Positions 49,749-62,500 of a DNA stretch of 64,000 bases are shown piece after piece. The notes beneath the pieces are model-generated. The model was not told where the DNA came from. It searched no databases and saw only the letters and a list, made by a program, of their open reading frames with translations. Positions within the stretch are counted from its first letter, which is position 1, and the number at the start of each line of letters is the position of its first letter. Position numbers and translations under genes: made by a program. Source of the DNA: Colletes latitarsis (Eukaryota; Arthropoda; Insecta; Hymenoptera; Colletidae); contig NC_135147.1 in NCBI RefSeq assembly GCF_051014445.1, positions 23,199,979 through 23,263,978 of the forward strand. The letters are read 5' to 3'.

Positions 49749-52700
49749 ATTATCTTTTTAAGAGCTATCGAGTTTGGCTACCACTATGGTCACGCTGAGA
49801 ACGACTGTCGCATTGTAAATCGCGAAACCCGGAGGACCCGGGTTTTTCGCCGGTCGTCGCGGTTTTTTGAAGGAGCACGATCATTTGGGAGTCTAATTTA
49901 TACGGCGGGTAAATTAAAACGGACGCGTTGGCAGCGGCCGACCGGGAGGACGGATCTGCAAATCTTCGTCGGGGCTCTGGAGTCGAGGGAGAAGGCTCTA
50001 GCGCGTAGGAGGAAAAAGGAGGATCGATCCTCCGTGAGAAGAGGGAAGGAACTATATTGTGATTAGGCAGGAATGTTGATTAGATCCATCAGCTGGTCGA
50101 ACGTTGGCCCTCCCTTCTTAAAACCCTCGCTTGACCCAGACTCGAATCCTCCTCGAGTCTCTGGATCCTGGTCGATGGAATCCTTCGTGCACAATCGTTT
50201 ATAGTTATCAATTTTTACACACCTCGAATTTTAAAAACTTTGACGTAGCAAACATTGTAACACAATGGAAGTATAGTATCGTTTTACTAGAAATAACTAT
50301 TTTTTCCCCCCGGTGTACGCATCTTGCGAACGATTGAAAATGCATGCCCATGTTTGAATCATCAGTTTCGATATCGAGGAATCGACTCTTCCAATCTGTT
50401 CTCGTACGGACCAATCTGCTTCTGGCGAGTCGAAATCAACATAAAATCGATACAAGTTGCCCCGATCCTTGTCGCGAGTATAATATCGGGCCAACTTCGA
50501 CATCGATCCGTTTAGACGTTCGATCGATTTATCGATCCCACCGTCGATCCAGTATTCCGCGAAGGTAGCGACTCCTGACGTCGATACACGACGCGAGACG
50601 TCGTTCACCGGCGAACAAAGTGAGTACAGAACGCCAGAGTGCACGCGAGTGATGCAGTGTCGACTGTCGATACGTAATTGCTCCGGCATATATCACACCT
50701 GTGCTGGATCCTTTGGTTCTCTGTTAACAATCGCGTCACGGACGTTACGTTGTAACGATAATAGAAAATTCCAATTAAATGGAAATTAGCTTAATGCAAT
50801 TTTGCAGTCGAGAAAGGGTATGCTCCTGTAGTGTCTATTGTGTTTATTATTGACACGAAAGTAGTCAAGAGACAGGGTTTAGGAGCACTGTTCACTATTC
50901 TGATTATTCTTTACACAACTAATCATTTTCGTTTGCTTTGTAGCACCATCGGTAACGGTACACAGACGCGACTAAACTACTAAATCTCTTTACTATTTAG
51001 GGAGATAAGTAGCTAGGCTTCTACTGCTTGATCTTATCACTATCTGTAGGAACAGAGATACTGCACTTAGCATAGAAGGGATCGTAAACGAAAAGTTTTT
51101 ACTCGATTCTACGCCGGTTACAGTATCGAGTCGCGTTTAAGGACGAATTCATTATTCACCCCCTGTGTCTGAAATGTACGTTTGAGGTTTAGAAACGAGT
51201 CCTCAGCCTCTTTGCGAGTAAAATAAAATAAAGATAAAAACGCGAGCACGATTTGTTCGAGTTAGCTTTGAAACGGGGCTGAAAAGGCGCTGGATATTTC
51301 TCGAACGTCAACCAGCCACCCCTAAAATTCGTGTTCCGGCCGGAACGTTCGCGGAAGGAATATCCGGAATTCCATTACGGGAAAATGTAAATATAATTGT
51401 ACCGTGCTGACATAACGGTAAGATAATCCGTCGAGCGGAGGCGCTGGCTCCGCAATAAATCGTAATTTATGATCCCTTGCGCGGCCGCCGGTATCCGTCG
51501 AGAGAAATTCAAGACTGCGCGGACAGGGAGCGAGACTCTTCTTCGACTGTCTCTGTTCCACGCCAGCGGATTCCCCGGTCGCCCTCGACCCTCGCTATCT
51601 CGGCCTGCGCCCGTTCCGTCGCCTCCTCTTCGACCTAGAACAGCCCAAGAAGAGACTCGTGCATTCAAAAATACTTAAAACTCGGTCCTTCGCCTTCTAA
51701 TCCTTGCCCAGAAAACAATTACCCCTGGAAATTTTATCTTCAAATGGTGCAGCTCCGATTTTTGATAAATCGAAACCGTAAAAATGATCGATAATAGCGA
51801 CTGAAGAGTACAACGATATATAATTTGATACATACAGAAAAGTTAAACAAATATTCCATCTTCCCTGATAGAGCCACAATTTATCGAAATCTGAGTTCCT
51901 CCGCAGTTCGAAGGCCCTCAAGCGTTTTCATCGTTCTCAATTTTATTTTTGCATCTAGACCGTTCGTAGTCGAACATCTCGTATAATATCGCCTCCCACT
52001 CCTCCGTTCGCAACTCTCGTTCGTTCGTCTTCTTTGTTCCTCTTTGTATACGATACCGTCTCTCTTTGCTGTCTGTCTTCAGCGTGTTTCTTCGTCTCTC
52101 GCGACGCTCTTCTCTCAAGCGCCAATAAATTAATTGCAGAGATTTACGTATCGCGCCAGTAAACCAGTCGGCGAGACTAATGCTCGGCCACTAATTACAT
52201 AATTATACGGCATTATGTTACGACGACCAATTAATACGTGGGCACAATGACTCGGAGGCGCGCGTAAGTCATCGGCTCGCGATCGACGCGCGATACACAC
52301 GCCGGATAGCGCGCGTCCGCGGCGCCACTTCGCCACGCGGGATTATAATTTATCGTTCGACGCGAGGCTCGCAACGCCGCCTGTCCACCATCTTCCCGTC
52401 CCTCCCGACATTTTGGATCCTTGAACTTTTCACCATCGAGCTCCCCCCGTTCGACGCTACGAGCAAACTCGCGCGAAAAGAACGCTCGTCTGTCGCCGTT
52501 TCGCGATTTACTCGCCGCAAACTGATTATGAGTATATTAAAAGTTTGGAAAAAATTGTTTTGCAATTCACAAATAAAATATAAACGGTTCGATAGTTTTT
52601 AACGGAGCACGAGTCTCCATGTGCAAATTAAAGCGCGTCCGCTCTTCGAGATCGCAGCCAGCAGAAATGGTAATGGGGGGGCACTAAATGCAGCAATCGT

Positions 52701-55700
52701 TCGATCACGATCCCTCGATTTTGTTTTGTACCACTGAAACGTTGTTACATTCCGGTCGATTGATCAAAAACGACCCCTACTTGCTCGGAGCGGTACAATT
52801 ATTAATTGACGGATCGTCGATCAATTACGAGCGCGGTTTGATCACCTCTCGATCATCATTCATTTATTACGCTATACAGCGTATCCCGATCCGCGCGTAA
52901 TTCACGACACGATCTTGTGCAACCTTGTACGTTTACTGCGCAACAATGTTATCTTTCTTGCCAACACCGTTCCCCGTGCTACCTCTCGTTGCATCATTTG
53001 ATCCGAGTTTTTCGAGGCTTGATCGATCTCTCCGGATCCTCTGAAATCATTCGCTGAAATATTACGTAATAATAATTTTTACGCGACACCAAACCTCTAG
53101 ATAATTGAGATCGCTGAAAGTGAACCTTCGATGAAAGAAGGTTCAAGAACAGGCATTAGATTTAAATCCAGGACTAGATTGCAATAGAGCTATTCGTCGA
53201 GCCTCGTTTCACATTCCTTTCTCCGGCCCGAGCAGTTGAATTTCTACGGGTTTTCTTCCCGATTATGGTAAACAAAATCGTTAACTGTTGCGTGAATTTT
53301 ATTCCATCCTCTGAAAAGGAAATTGTTTCCTGATTATTTACACATCCATGAATAATTAATACTGAAATTAAACGACAGGCAAATGAATCCACGTGGCTAT
53401 TAGATGTCTCCTTAAGAAAATATCATGCACGAGTCTCGTTAAATTATCTCTGTACTTAATTAATTCCCGATTTTGCAGCGCAACGCTGGTTTTCAATCTT
53501 CCCGCGTTTCATTAACGTTTAATTTTCATTTTTAGAATATTATTATTGTCTGGCAATCTTTCCAGCTTCCAACTATACATATCGATCTACGTTAATCTTC
53601 CATTCGAGTGTTCGAACGCGTGCCACGATAGCGGTCAGTTTTCCTTTCGTCGGAGACAGTTGGGATCGAGCGTTTTCCCTCGATGGAACCGCGGAGGGGC
53701 GGGGAACGATGCTACGAGCGGGGGTGGAATATGAGATGCGGGCAACTGATTTATTTAAGGGGCAGACCAGACATCCGGTTTGTCGAATTACGCGTTAAGA
53801 GCGCCTGTAGACGGAGTGGCGGAACAGAGACGAGGAGATGAGCGGAGAGCGAGAGAGGCAACGAGGTGGAACGAGAGCGCGTAGCCCGTCGACCCGTTAA
53901 CCGTTTATCATTGCATCGACACAAGTCACGCAGTGGACCCTTGCTGTCCATTTAAAAAACGAAAAGTAGACACGGGCTTTAGTAGGAAGTGACGTCATCG
54001 GTGTCAGAGCCAACGTAACCACTGATCTCGCACCACGCGAAATATCCATCGATCTTTCGGGACCATGTGGAACGCGATAGACAGCGCTGACCTTGGGTTA
54101 ATTGTTCCGAGAGTTTTGGACTTTGGAGTAAAATGGGATTTAATAATTTTATTCGCACCATTTTTCGCGACAGATTTTTTCCAGGACATTTTATCACAGA
54201 AGACGATTTAAATTGTATAATTGAGTAAGCAAGATTTGTTTTTAAAATAATGCTCACAGAATTATTAATACTGGTATTTAAATTGGAGTTGTTGCCTATT
54301 TCTTTAAGCATAGAGTTCGCGGAGACTTGAGTCGGTTCTTGCTATTGGGATTCGTCGTTTCCCGTGGACAGTAAACCGGGAGTGTAAGGAACAATCAGTT
54401 CACGTTTAAGTGACATAAGAACGTGTAATCGATTCATCAGCACGCTCGGTGTCTTCCACGCAATTACTCGATTCAAACGATTGCGGCCGACAAGATGATC
54501 TTCACCTCGAAGGTGACAATGACAACCAGCGCCCTTTGTTTCGTAGTTGGTGCTAGTAGGAAGCAATCCAGCGACAACCGATGCATTATTAATGTCCCCC
54601 CTTCGCTTGTTACCGCTCTTGTACTCGCTCGCTCGACGTATATCCTCTGCGTGTCCGGGACAAGTGATCGCCGAGCCTTGTAATGAAAATTAAGACGTTC
54701 GGGGTGAGAATTATTTCCACTTAATTAAGACGCGCACGACTGAATTATTCAGTCCGATTTCAGGAAAATTCGGATTTTCTATCGTTCTTAAACCCAGAAT
54801 ATCATTTTGTGCTCCTATCCGATCTGTACAAATACTCGTATAAAAAATAACACTTAAAAGTCATATCCATTGCAATAATTGTCGATTTAAAAGGAATTTT
54901 AAATTTCCACCTTCTTCCTTGTGTAACAATTCAAAGCGTTACTCGATGGGAAAATCAGTGTTCGCGAATATTATTCCAAGCATTTTATTTTTTAATTTAT
55001 TTTAGAACTGAGTTTGCAAACTCACATTGAGAACTATAAATTCATAAAATAAAATTCAAATTAATATTAAATAGGCGACCCACTGGTATTATCATTTTCT
55101 GTAATTTCGTTTACGGTTTCGAAAGTCTTTTTCTATATTCCGAACGGTCTGGAATCCATGTCAAGTGCTTCGAAGTATCATCAGAGGCATCGAGAGAGGC
55201 TCGCAGCAGCGATTCCTCGTAACGATCGAGCGATGAACGAAATGGACGATCATCCGGGTCGTCAACTTCGTTTCCCACTCGTGGTGCGTGGAACTTTTCT
55301 TCGATGATTCAATCACTTAGTGCTCCGACACACTGAAACGTTCGCTTATTCAGATACCTGTGCAGATCGTTAGAACGAAATCGTTTCGTCAGGAAATTTC
55401 TGGATCAACAAAATTGCGAATGTAATGTATGCTTTACGATATATCTAATACATAAACTACGATATTTCTAAATTGAATAAATTGCTTTCTTGACTGTGAT
55501 GTAGATTTTCGAATGGTAGTAAAACGGTTGAGTTGAAAAAATGACTCGACAGTTCATTTTAAAATTAATTCTTCTATATGATAGTTAACATCGAAGAGGA
55601 ACGATTCGGTTCGAGACGCGATCGATCCTCGAATTCCATGGTTTCGAGTTTACAGTTGTACCGTGTATACGCGCGAAAATCACGTCGTATCGATCGCCAC

Positions 55701-57455
55701 GACACGAGGTCGTAGAATAAGAATTCCAGAGCCCGGGGTCGGTATCACGAAGCGAAATGTCTGGATATATCACGTCTGCCGGAGCAACAATGAGTGACAG
55801 CTACTCCCACATGCTGTCATAGGCGTCATCTTCGCGATAATGTACCGACTCTCGGCTCCCTCTCTCGAATTGCCTGCTCTCGTATCTGGTTAAAATCGTT
55901 ACACGGTCAAATCTATAGGACCTTCCTGCTCGGAGACACATAACGAGGACGTGTTCGTCGACGAGGACCGGTCGAGACTCGCCGACCCGGCTCTGTCCGC
56001 GTCTACGACCGCTGTTATTCACCTTGGAGATGCGACGACGGACATTTAAATTCCGCAGGCATTTTCTGTCGAACGGAGATATCTGATTTAAACGGCTTCA
56101 ATTCGACGACCAAAGACTTTTTTACCTTCCCGCTTACGAAGTATTTCTCCTTACACGTGCTCGCTTCTAGATATCGTGTACGAACATGATGGATACGTAT
56201 ACCACAGCGTCTCCCAACGTGGGAGTTTCCTTTTTATTATAAAGCAATCTATTTCATTAAGAGACATTGTCACTGGGATTTTGCGATTGAAATTTTCGAA
56301 GCTTCCGTATTCTTAACAAATAAATTTAATTACCCGTGAAATGCAGGGTTGACCAGTTTTTAAAATGTCTTCCCTTCCACCATGATTACTCTAGCGAAAT
56401 AAAAGAGAAAAGGATAACAAAATGGAGTACCCTATAATTTGTTGAGTTGTTTCGAAAAATAGTTCCCATTTCTGAGCGTTGGATAGCCAGGATGAAACGT
56501 GTGGGATTTTGGGGGACTTTTAATGGAGGAAGGTTCGGAGCGGAACGGATTCCGAAAGACCAGCAGCGTCGAAAAGGAACAATTAGGCCCGTTCACGGGG
56601 AACGCTCGTCGCGTATTCCTCGCACGGGCCCCGACCGGCAATTTGCTCGGCGTTTTTTCCCAAACGGGCAACTTCGCGGCTCCGTGATTATCACACGGCT
56701 ACACCCGCGGAATAACCGAGCGTCGTCGAATATTCGCTGAGCGCGGCGCCGATTCGTAAGACGCGCGCGTCGTCGCATCATTTATGCCGGCAGCATTTTC
56801 GAGGAATGGTACGTGTGCTCCGCCTTTAATCGAGATCGAAATCGGCCGCCGTGGACTCGTCAATGATATTCCGTTTGCGACAACGGTACCATACACGCGC
56901 GTACACGCGCGCCAGAACTTGTACACCGCTTTAACACGTTCGTTAATGCCACTTCGAATACCTCGATCCAAAGACCACGTTCACGATTTAACAAAAAACA
57001 TTTATCGGTCCCCGAATTATTCGAACACATCTTCTACTGTGTAATACTCCGAATCGTTGAACTTTTACTTGTTAATTACTATCGTATGATCCAAACTGGC
57101 TTGTCTCTCGTGTGAAATTTTTATTTGGGAACAAATTTTTTCAGTCTCTGGCTCGTTGTTTCCGTTTCGTTTATCTATGTTGAATATCTGTTTGCATTTA
57201 ACATGTAACAGGCAGTAAGAATTCAACTGTCAGGAAAGCCACGTGCTAAATAAGCTGCACTAATATTAAAATTTAAAGATAATAAATGTTAAAGTGAAAC
57301 CAAGTTAAATAATTTCTACGATCTACGATTACGAGTATCAATTTTAGGACTCTGGTGATATTTGATTAGGGATGAAAATGGTCTGCTGTGGTGAAGGTGG
57401 TGAGTTCGTCCCCGAATCGTGCGGAATCTAGAGTTGTAGGACGTTGAACTCGCAG
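49749..57455. other. Intron without recognisable gene, up to the hth acceptor
   Basis: Long plain stretch; AT-rich at 54.7-55.1 kb. A small 9-bp stem hairpin lies near 53119-53143. No exon, RNA gene or mobile-element end was recognised. Confidence 0.45.
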
Positions 57456-57488
57456 TATTAACGTTGGTTGTTGGTTTGTTTGTTATAG
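57456..57488 (+). promoter_or_regulatory. hth: Splice acceptor region of the hth exon
   Basis: A TATTAAC branch-like heptamer sits about 27 nt before the exon. It is followed by a T/G-rich tract without intervening AG, ending in TTATAG. The final TAG is also an in-frame stop, so intron retention on the left side would end translation. Confidence 0.7.
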
Positions 57489-57618
57489 AGGCCACCCTCC
57501 TCGTCGCTCTCGTACCCCGGAGCGGGTGGTAACGACGATGCACGCAGTCCTGGAAGCGGGGGCACGCCAGGACCCCTCAGTCAACAAGCGCCCACCAGTC
57601 TGGACTCCTCGGATCCCG
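57489..57618 (+). CDS. hth: Internal coding exon of homothorax (linker between MEIS domain and homeodomain)
   Basis: Homothorax is the insect MEIS-type TALE homeodomain protein. It binds Extradenticle through its N-terminal MEIS domain, brings it into the nucleus, and acts with it as a Hox cofactor on DNA. This 130-bp exon encodes 43 residues plus the first base of a split Asp codon. Visible segments, in order, are RPPSSSLSY, NDDARSPGS, GGTPGPLSQQ and LDSSDP. As I remember the Drosophila protein, its linker has the same blocks in the same order between the MEIS domain and the homeodomain. The codon immediately before the exon is a TAG inside the acceptor, so the frame opens exactly at the splice site. 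A branch-like TATTAAC lies at 57456-57462, followed by a T/G-rich tract. The donor G|GTAAGT at 57618/57619 is near consensus. An acceptor two bases downstream (57490) would break the frame and is unlikely. The exon itself contains neither a MEIS domain nor a homeodomain. The family call is strong; the exon limits are inferred from splice signals. Confidence 0.92.
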
Positions 57619-57752
57619 GTAAGTCCCACGCCATTTTATTTTGCAAACGACACGAGAGAAAACAGCTGATGGCTGTGTATTTTACGAAAAATTCATGTAT
57701 GGGTCATCTTAAACCTGTTTGCCTTACACGTCTAGAATTTGTGAGGAATTAG
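57618..57752 (+). other. hth: In-frame read-through extension past the hth donor
   Basis: If the donor is not used, the hth frame stays open for 44 more codons (57618-57749) and ends at TAG 57750-57752. An AATAAA lies at 57844-57849, about 90 nt after that stop. The product would have the N-terminal part and linker but no homeodomain. Isoforms of Hth without a homeodomain are known in Drosophila; that this read-through makes one is inference. The extension has no recognised domain, and an open run of 44 codons can occur by chance. Confidence 0.25.
57619..57624 (+). promoter_or_regulatory. hth: Splice donor of the hth exon
   Basis: The sequence GTAAGT directly follows the first base of a split codon and matches the U1 consensus at all six intronic positions. 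The Asp following LDSSDP in Hth proteins fits completion of this codon as GAY by the next exon. Confidence 0.8.
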
Positions 57753-57934
57753 AAAAGATTTGGTAGGGGAATTTTATCAAATATTTTTCAATTCGAAGAT
57801 TAAAAATGTAGAAGTACCTGTCTAGATATTCAACAAATATAAAAATAAACTCCTACTCTATTAGAATTTAATTGCCACTGTAGAACAGTTTGAATATCAA
57901 ATACTCTAAACAGTAGAAGGGGCAATACAATGGA

Positions 57935-58051
57935 GGAAGGGTGTTTGGACACCCCTGGGAAAAATTTTAATGCGGGATCTTGATTTTCGTCTTATTTTGG
58001 CCTCTAAAATCCTCTATTAAAATTTTTCCCAGGGGTGGCCGAACACCCTGT
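57935..58051. mobile_element. Miniature end-to-end copy of family A (copy 4)
   Basis: About 40 bp of the left terminus is joined almost directly to about 75 bp of the right terminus, giving a 117-bp inverted-repeat element. The right end is intact (AACACCCTGT, then TATA) and the left end is mutated. It lies in the hth intron about 320 bp after the coding exon. Confidence 0.8.
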
Positions 58052-59100
58052 ATATTTGTGACATAGTGTTTGCAGTCGAAGAATCATCTGTAGCATAATT
58101 GTAATACATTCATGCGTTGAGAAGCTCGTTCAGAAGTTTATTTTTAAGTTCGAAGTGCAGTCTCGTGTTAGGTTATCAGAGATTCCCAACTGTTGCTTCT
58201 ACCAGTGATCAGAATTACTTGTTCGATTATACACGATTAACAAGTTCGATTCTCCATTAGTCCGTGAGTATGATTAAAATATGAATCGCGAATCGACGGT
58301 TTCTACTTCCTCGGCGATCCCAAGTCAGTCTATTTTTAAGTTCGATGGGAATGGATAAGACCTTAGAGCGTTTGGGCGTTCGAGGACGTAGAGGGAGAGT
58401 GATAGATCGTGGGAAGGTTTCGAATCGATCCGTCGACGTCGATCGATGAAAACCGAAGTGGGTATGCGAGTGGAAAGAACGTTCGGGGCTGGCCGCGCTA
58501 ATGACAATATCACGCGACGAGCAACGGGTTGATGACAATCAAGACGCGACTCGTCGAGACCCCACGGACCTTCTGCACGCCCTTCAAATTTTACGAACAC
58601 CGACATGAGCGCGTCAACACCATCAAACCCGCGGCAACGCCGCCTAATGAGCAACCCGTCACATTGGCGTAACCTAATGCTACATCGTTTTTTCCAAAGC
58701 GTACGTAACGTTTCTTCAAAAAAATAATAACTCCCGGGGATATACCTCTCTCAGATCGCCGGAAATTTTCTACTAATTATTAGAAATCTATTTTAAAACT
58801 TGTCAACGAAATAAATTCACGAGTAACGAGTGTGGACACGCAGACTGGTAGTTTTAAAAAACACTACTAAATTCGTACGTTTCTATTAGAATGTACTCGG
58901 GCATATTCGCGTCTAGACAAGGTTCCATTCCCGACAGATTAATAAATTGATCTCGGTAAAAGTGGATCGTCGAAATAATTATCTAGACAGAGGTTCGTTC
59001 TATTCTCGGACGACGTCCAGCTCCTAACCGACGAAACAAAAGGCTCCGGGGCGCAACAAGGGTAACAGTTTCGCGGCGCGGAATCGGCGGCGAGGCGCGC

Positions 59101-59170
59101 CAATGGTTAGCGCGGTCGGGTTCAGTCAGTCACCGGAGGGTATACAAGTTCACGACACCATCCCATAAAG
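59101..59170 (+). promoter_or_regulatory. Possible initiator-type promoter
   Basis: TTCAGTCAGTCA at 59122-59133 contains two overlapping arthropod initiator pentamers (TCAGT) just after a CpG-rich stretch. It is followed by TG-rich, stop-containing sequence and a donor-like AAG|GTAACG near 59502/59503. No TATA box lies at the right distance, and no DPE match was found at +28 to +32. If real, it would start a noncoding first exon inside the hth intron. It is listed as weak. Confidence 0.2.
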
Positions 59171-59265
59171 ATTCATTAAGGTCCGCCGTCTCTATATTCG
59201 CTGTGTCGTGCCAGCGTTATAGAGCCGCGTGGCGTGCCAGTTCGCTGGACGTTCGCTCGTGTATC

Positions 59266-59290
59266 GCGTGCGTGCGTGTGTGTGTGTGCG
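59266..59290 (+). repeat. (TG/CG)n microsatellite
   Basis: Alternating GTGCGTGCGTG then TGTGTGTG over 25 bp. The tract is purine-pyrimidine alternating and could adopt Z-DNA. Confidence 0.8.
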
Positions 59291-59502
59291 CCTCCGACTC
59301 TGTCCTCTTACTTTTCTGCGTGCTGGTGTACGCCAGCAGAGAGTCAAAACGGTTGATCAATAACAATCAAAAGCACGCTGTACCGGGGACAGGGGGGGAG
59401 GGGGAGGAATGAATGGCTTCGGAAACGGTGCCGCGAGACGTTTAAGCTGTCGTCGCCGTCCTCTGTCAGGCTCCGTTACGATGGCGCTTCGGATTCTGAT
59501 AA

Positions 59503-62500
59503 GGTAACGAATCTCTGCCAGGAATATTTCTTTCGAGACGATCGACCCTTAAAAGTAACCCCTCGGTTTAGAAAATTACATTGGAAATAGTCGATCCCGT
59601 TTTGGGGTGGTCTAGTTTTCCAATATCTTTCTTCAATATGCATTTTCGGGACTCTCGTGCTCGTCTACTTAGCTCTAGACATACAGGGAACATTCTGACC
59701 TTTTCCGCGCGGGCTAAATATAACAAACGCCTCAGACATCTGTTCTTCCTAATACCCGATGGTCTCGGAGATTCGCTAAAAATACTAATGTTCCAGTTTT
59801 GGTGACTTTATTAGAAACGAGCTATTTTGTGATCCTTCTTATCTCTGATAGATTATCTGTTTTTCTGATCACGAGAGTCACCATTTTATCCTGCTAATCC
59901 CGGACGCTGAATAAAATCTTTCTCTTCGCGACACCTGGTGATGTCAGGGCCCGGTAAAGATACGTCGCGGTGACGTTCCTGTAATCGCTGGCCGCGTATT
60001 TGTCATCGAATTTAAAATTCATCGCATGAGAAACGACGGTCGGGTTCGTGACGAGATTTCGATCAGGCAGCGGTCGCCGCGACTTCTGCTCGCTCGTATT
60101 AATTAAAGGACGTTAAACAGCAACGCAACACCTCGTCCAGCGATCGCCACGGAATCGTTATCCGCGAGAGTATCTAAACGTGTCGCTCCGACGCGAAACA
60201 TCGCGATCGTTGTCTCGTTATGGGCGAAACGCGAACATTGTTCTTGGCTCCGAACGCTAGTGCCTCGATTACTGACGGAAATTCGGGCTCGAGACGCGAC
60301 GATCGCGGATCTAGCGCGTTCTGGCTCGAGGAAAGTCCCGAGAGGAAAGAATTTTCGCGCGTGGAAAGCGCGCGACGAGAGAAACGCGTCGATCCACAGC
60401 TTTCACCAGTGATTGAGCGGAAACTGACACGCTAGATGGAAGTTTCATGATAATTGCAATAATTTTATTAACCGTCCGAGATCTAGTTCAGAGATAGAGG
60501 AATAATATTTCGAATTAAATGAAAATTAATGCACGTGGCTTTGCTTAATACTCGTGTTGGAAGAAATTTAACTCGCGCTTAGCTACTGTGTGCAATTATT
60601 TTTCGATATCAGTTACTACACCGCCATGTTGGAAACAATTTCCAGAGAAGTAAGAAGTTTTATTCGTGGAAAATAAATTCTATATTCAAAAATGAATTTA
60701 GAATTTTGTATAAATGGGAATTACACTTATACAAGAGTTCTATTTTGATTAGTAGAATAAATGAAGTATCCATTTTTCAGTTACTCTATAAAATATAGAT
60801 TTTTCACGTCGGACTTAAGATTAAATGTTCGTATCAATTAGAAAGTGTTCCCCGATAATTCCTCGTTCGACCAAGTGCCATAATCGTTAAACGGCACATC
60901 GAGGCCTCGCGTAGCCCAGAGATCTTGATTTTTTGCGTCCATCCGCATCCGAGATTCCTGTTTTCGACGTCCGTTTCGAGCGACCCTGGCATAAAGAGGT
61001 CTCTGTTTCTGGAACGCTCGTATCTCTGCGAAAGTTTTGCAGAAATCGCGATCGCTGCTCGTGGCGTCGAAGGGACGTTCGAGGAAGTCCTAGAATTGTC
61101 AACAGCCGGATGCAACTATGTCTCGATGGTTCGAGAGTCTCACGGAAAGGCTCGTTGCTTGCAAAAATCGTCCATTCTTGGGACAGAAATATCCTCGATC
61201 CCCGCTGAGAACCGCTGTTAAACGTTCACCGAATCGATTCTCCTCGGTAAACAAGCCAACGCGCCGCATGCTATTCTCTCGTTAATTCTCGATTATAGTA
61301 TTGTTTATGCTTTAAACAACGCGGGGAGTCCCTATGGAAAAGCACGCCACCACGAACCGCTGCTTAAAGACTGGATTGCAACAGGATCCGTTGGAAAGAC
61401 ATTTCGATCCTGCGACATCGGGAAAGCCAGTTCTCTATCTAACAAATTGGTTACAGGATTGAAAATATAACTGCTTCTGTTTCGAGAGTATCATTGCCAG
61501 TAAAAGTGTTGATTTGTAATGTTGCTGTATGATGAAACAAGTAAAAACAAATTCATGTATCGCCGTTAGTTACATTCGTCACGAAAGGGAGTTGGCAATC
61601 GATCTTCGTAAAGAAACACCGTTCAAAGAAATCGTTGTTTATACAATTTCCACGTTTCCTTCGAGTTCTCTTACAATTAAAAGATACGTCCATCGAACGA
61701 TATAATTTGCGTGGAAACTTTAGACGGTATTGCAGAAAATGTAAGGAACTGATTTCGTTTTGAGATTGTTGCCGCTGGGAAAGGTTGCAATTTAACGAAA
61801 ATACAATTATTTAAAATTCATCCAGCGTTTTTAATCTGTTTGGATATACAAATTTCGTACTTTCGTGTCGGCTACACGCTGAAGAGAGGAGGAATAGTGG
61901 AGGCTGCTCGGGTTACCTAATGGCAGAGATAGGATCGTCTCATCGAAGTTGTCACCGTCGGACAAGGTATTTGTTCGGCGCCCTTCGTAGCTTTCCTCCG
62001 TCGTTTCGACCTATCCATCGACCCTTTTCGTCGTTTCCCTCTCGTTCTCGGGCTCGTTAACGTGCCGGCGTGTTTGCCGTCAGATATCATCTTCGACGGG
62101 CTGGCCTTGTCCGCGGCCGTGGAATCTCCGAGTGGACCTAATTTCTATCGTCGAAGAAACATTGGATCTCTCCCTTCCCCGTGGAGTGTGTTTTGCTCGT
62201 TTCACCGGAGAATTTTATTCTAGGATACCGTTTTCATGAGTCACGCTCAACGATTCGGTCTCATATTCCTCGCGCGAGAACATGGCGTCCGTAATTCCTA
62301 AGAACCGGGAGGCAATTGTACTCTCGAAGCACATAACACGTACAAACACGAGGTCAAACCAGTTTTAAATAATCCCAGTCTTCTCTCTTCTTCGTGTTGC
62401 ATCCAGGTATATTCGTTAGAAAAGATACTGTTTTAATAAAGAATGTACAGAAGCTTCGAAGCTCCTCGCCTCGATCGTTGCGCGTGTCCTCCATACTCGC

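Larger units (their letters stand above)
1..57488 (+). other. hth: Large upstream intron of hth (partial, enters from the left edge)
   Basis: No sequence encoding the preceding MEIS-domain exons (blocks such as the HPLFPLL, VHELCDNFC and MPIDLVID regions) was found by eye on the + strand. The reading frame is closed directly before the exon at 57489. I infer that this whole stretch is one intron whose donor lies left of the window. Fly hth also has very long introns, which is compatible. The many open frames of 60-250 codons here overlap on both strands, resemble no family I know, and look like chance products of CpG-rich DNA. A nested gene or a short noncoding first exon cannot be excluded. 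Confidence 0.65.

Noticed and set aside
53119..53143. 9-bp perfect stem with a 7-nt loop
   Set aside because: Too short for a regulatory RNA claim; such stems are common by chance.
57489..57492. Alternative acceptor two bases downstream (AG at 57489-57490)
   Set aside because: It would shift the frame and lose the Hth match, whereas the AG at 57487-57488 keeps it.
59203..59412. 69-codon frame with a Cys/Val/Leu-rich stretch resembling a membrane segment
   Set aside because: The hydrophobic run comes from the TG/CG microsatellite. There is no family match.
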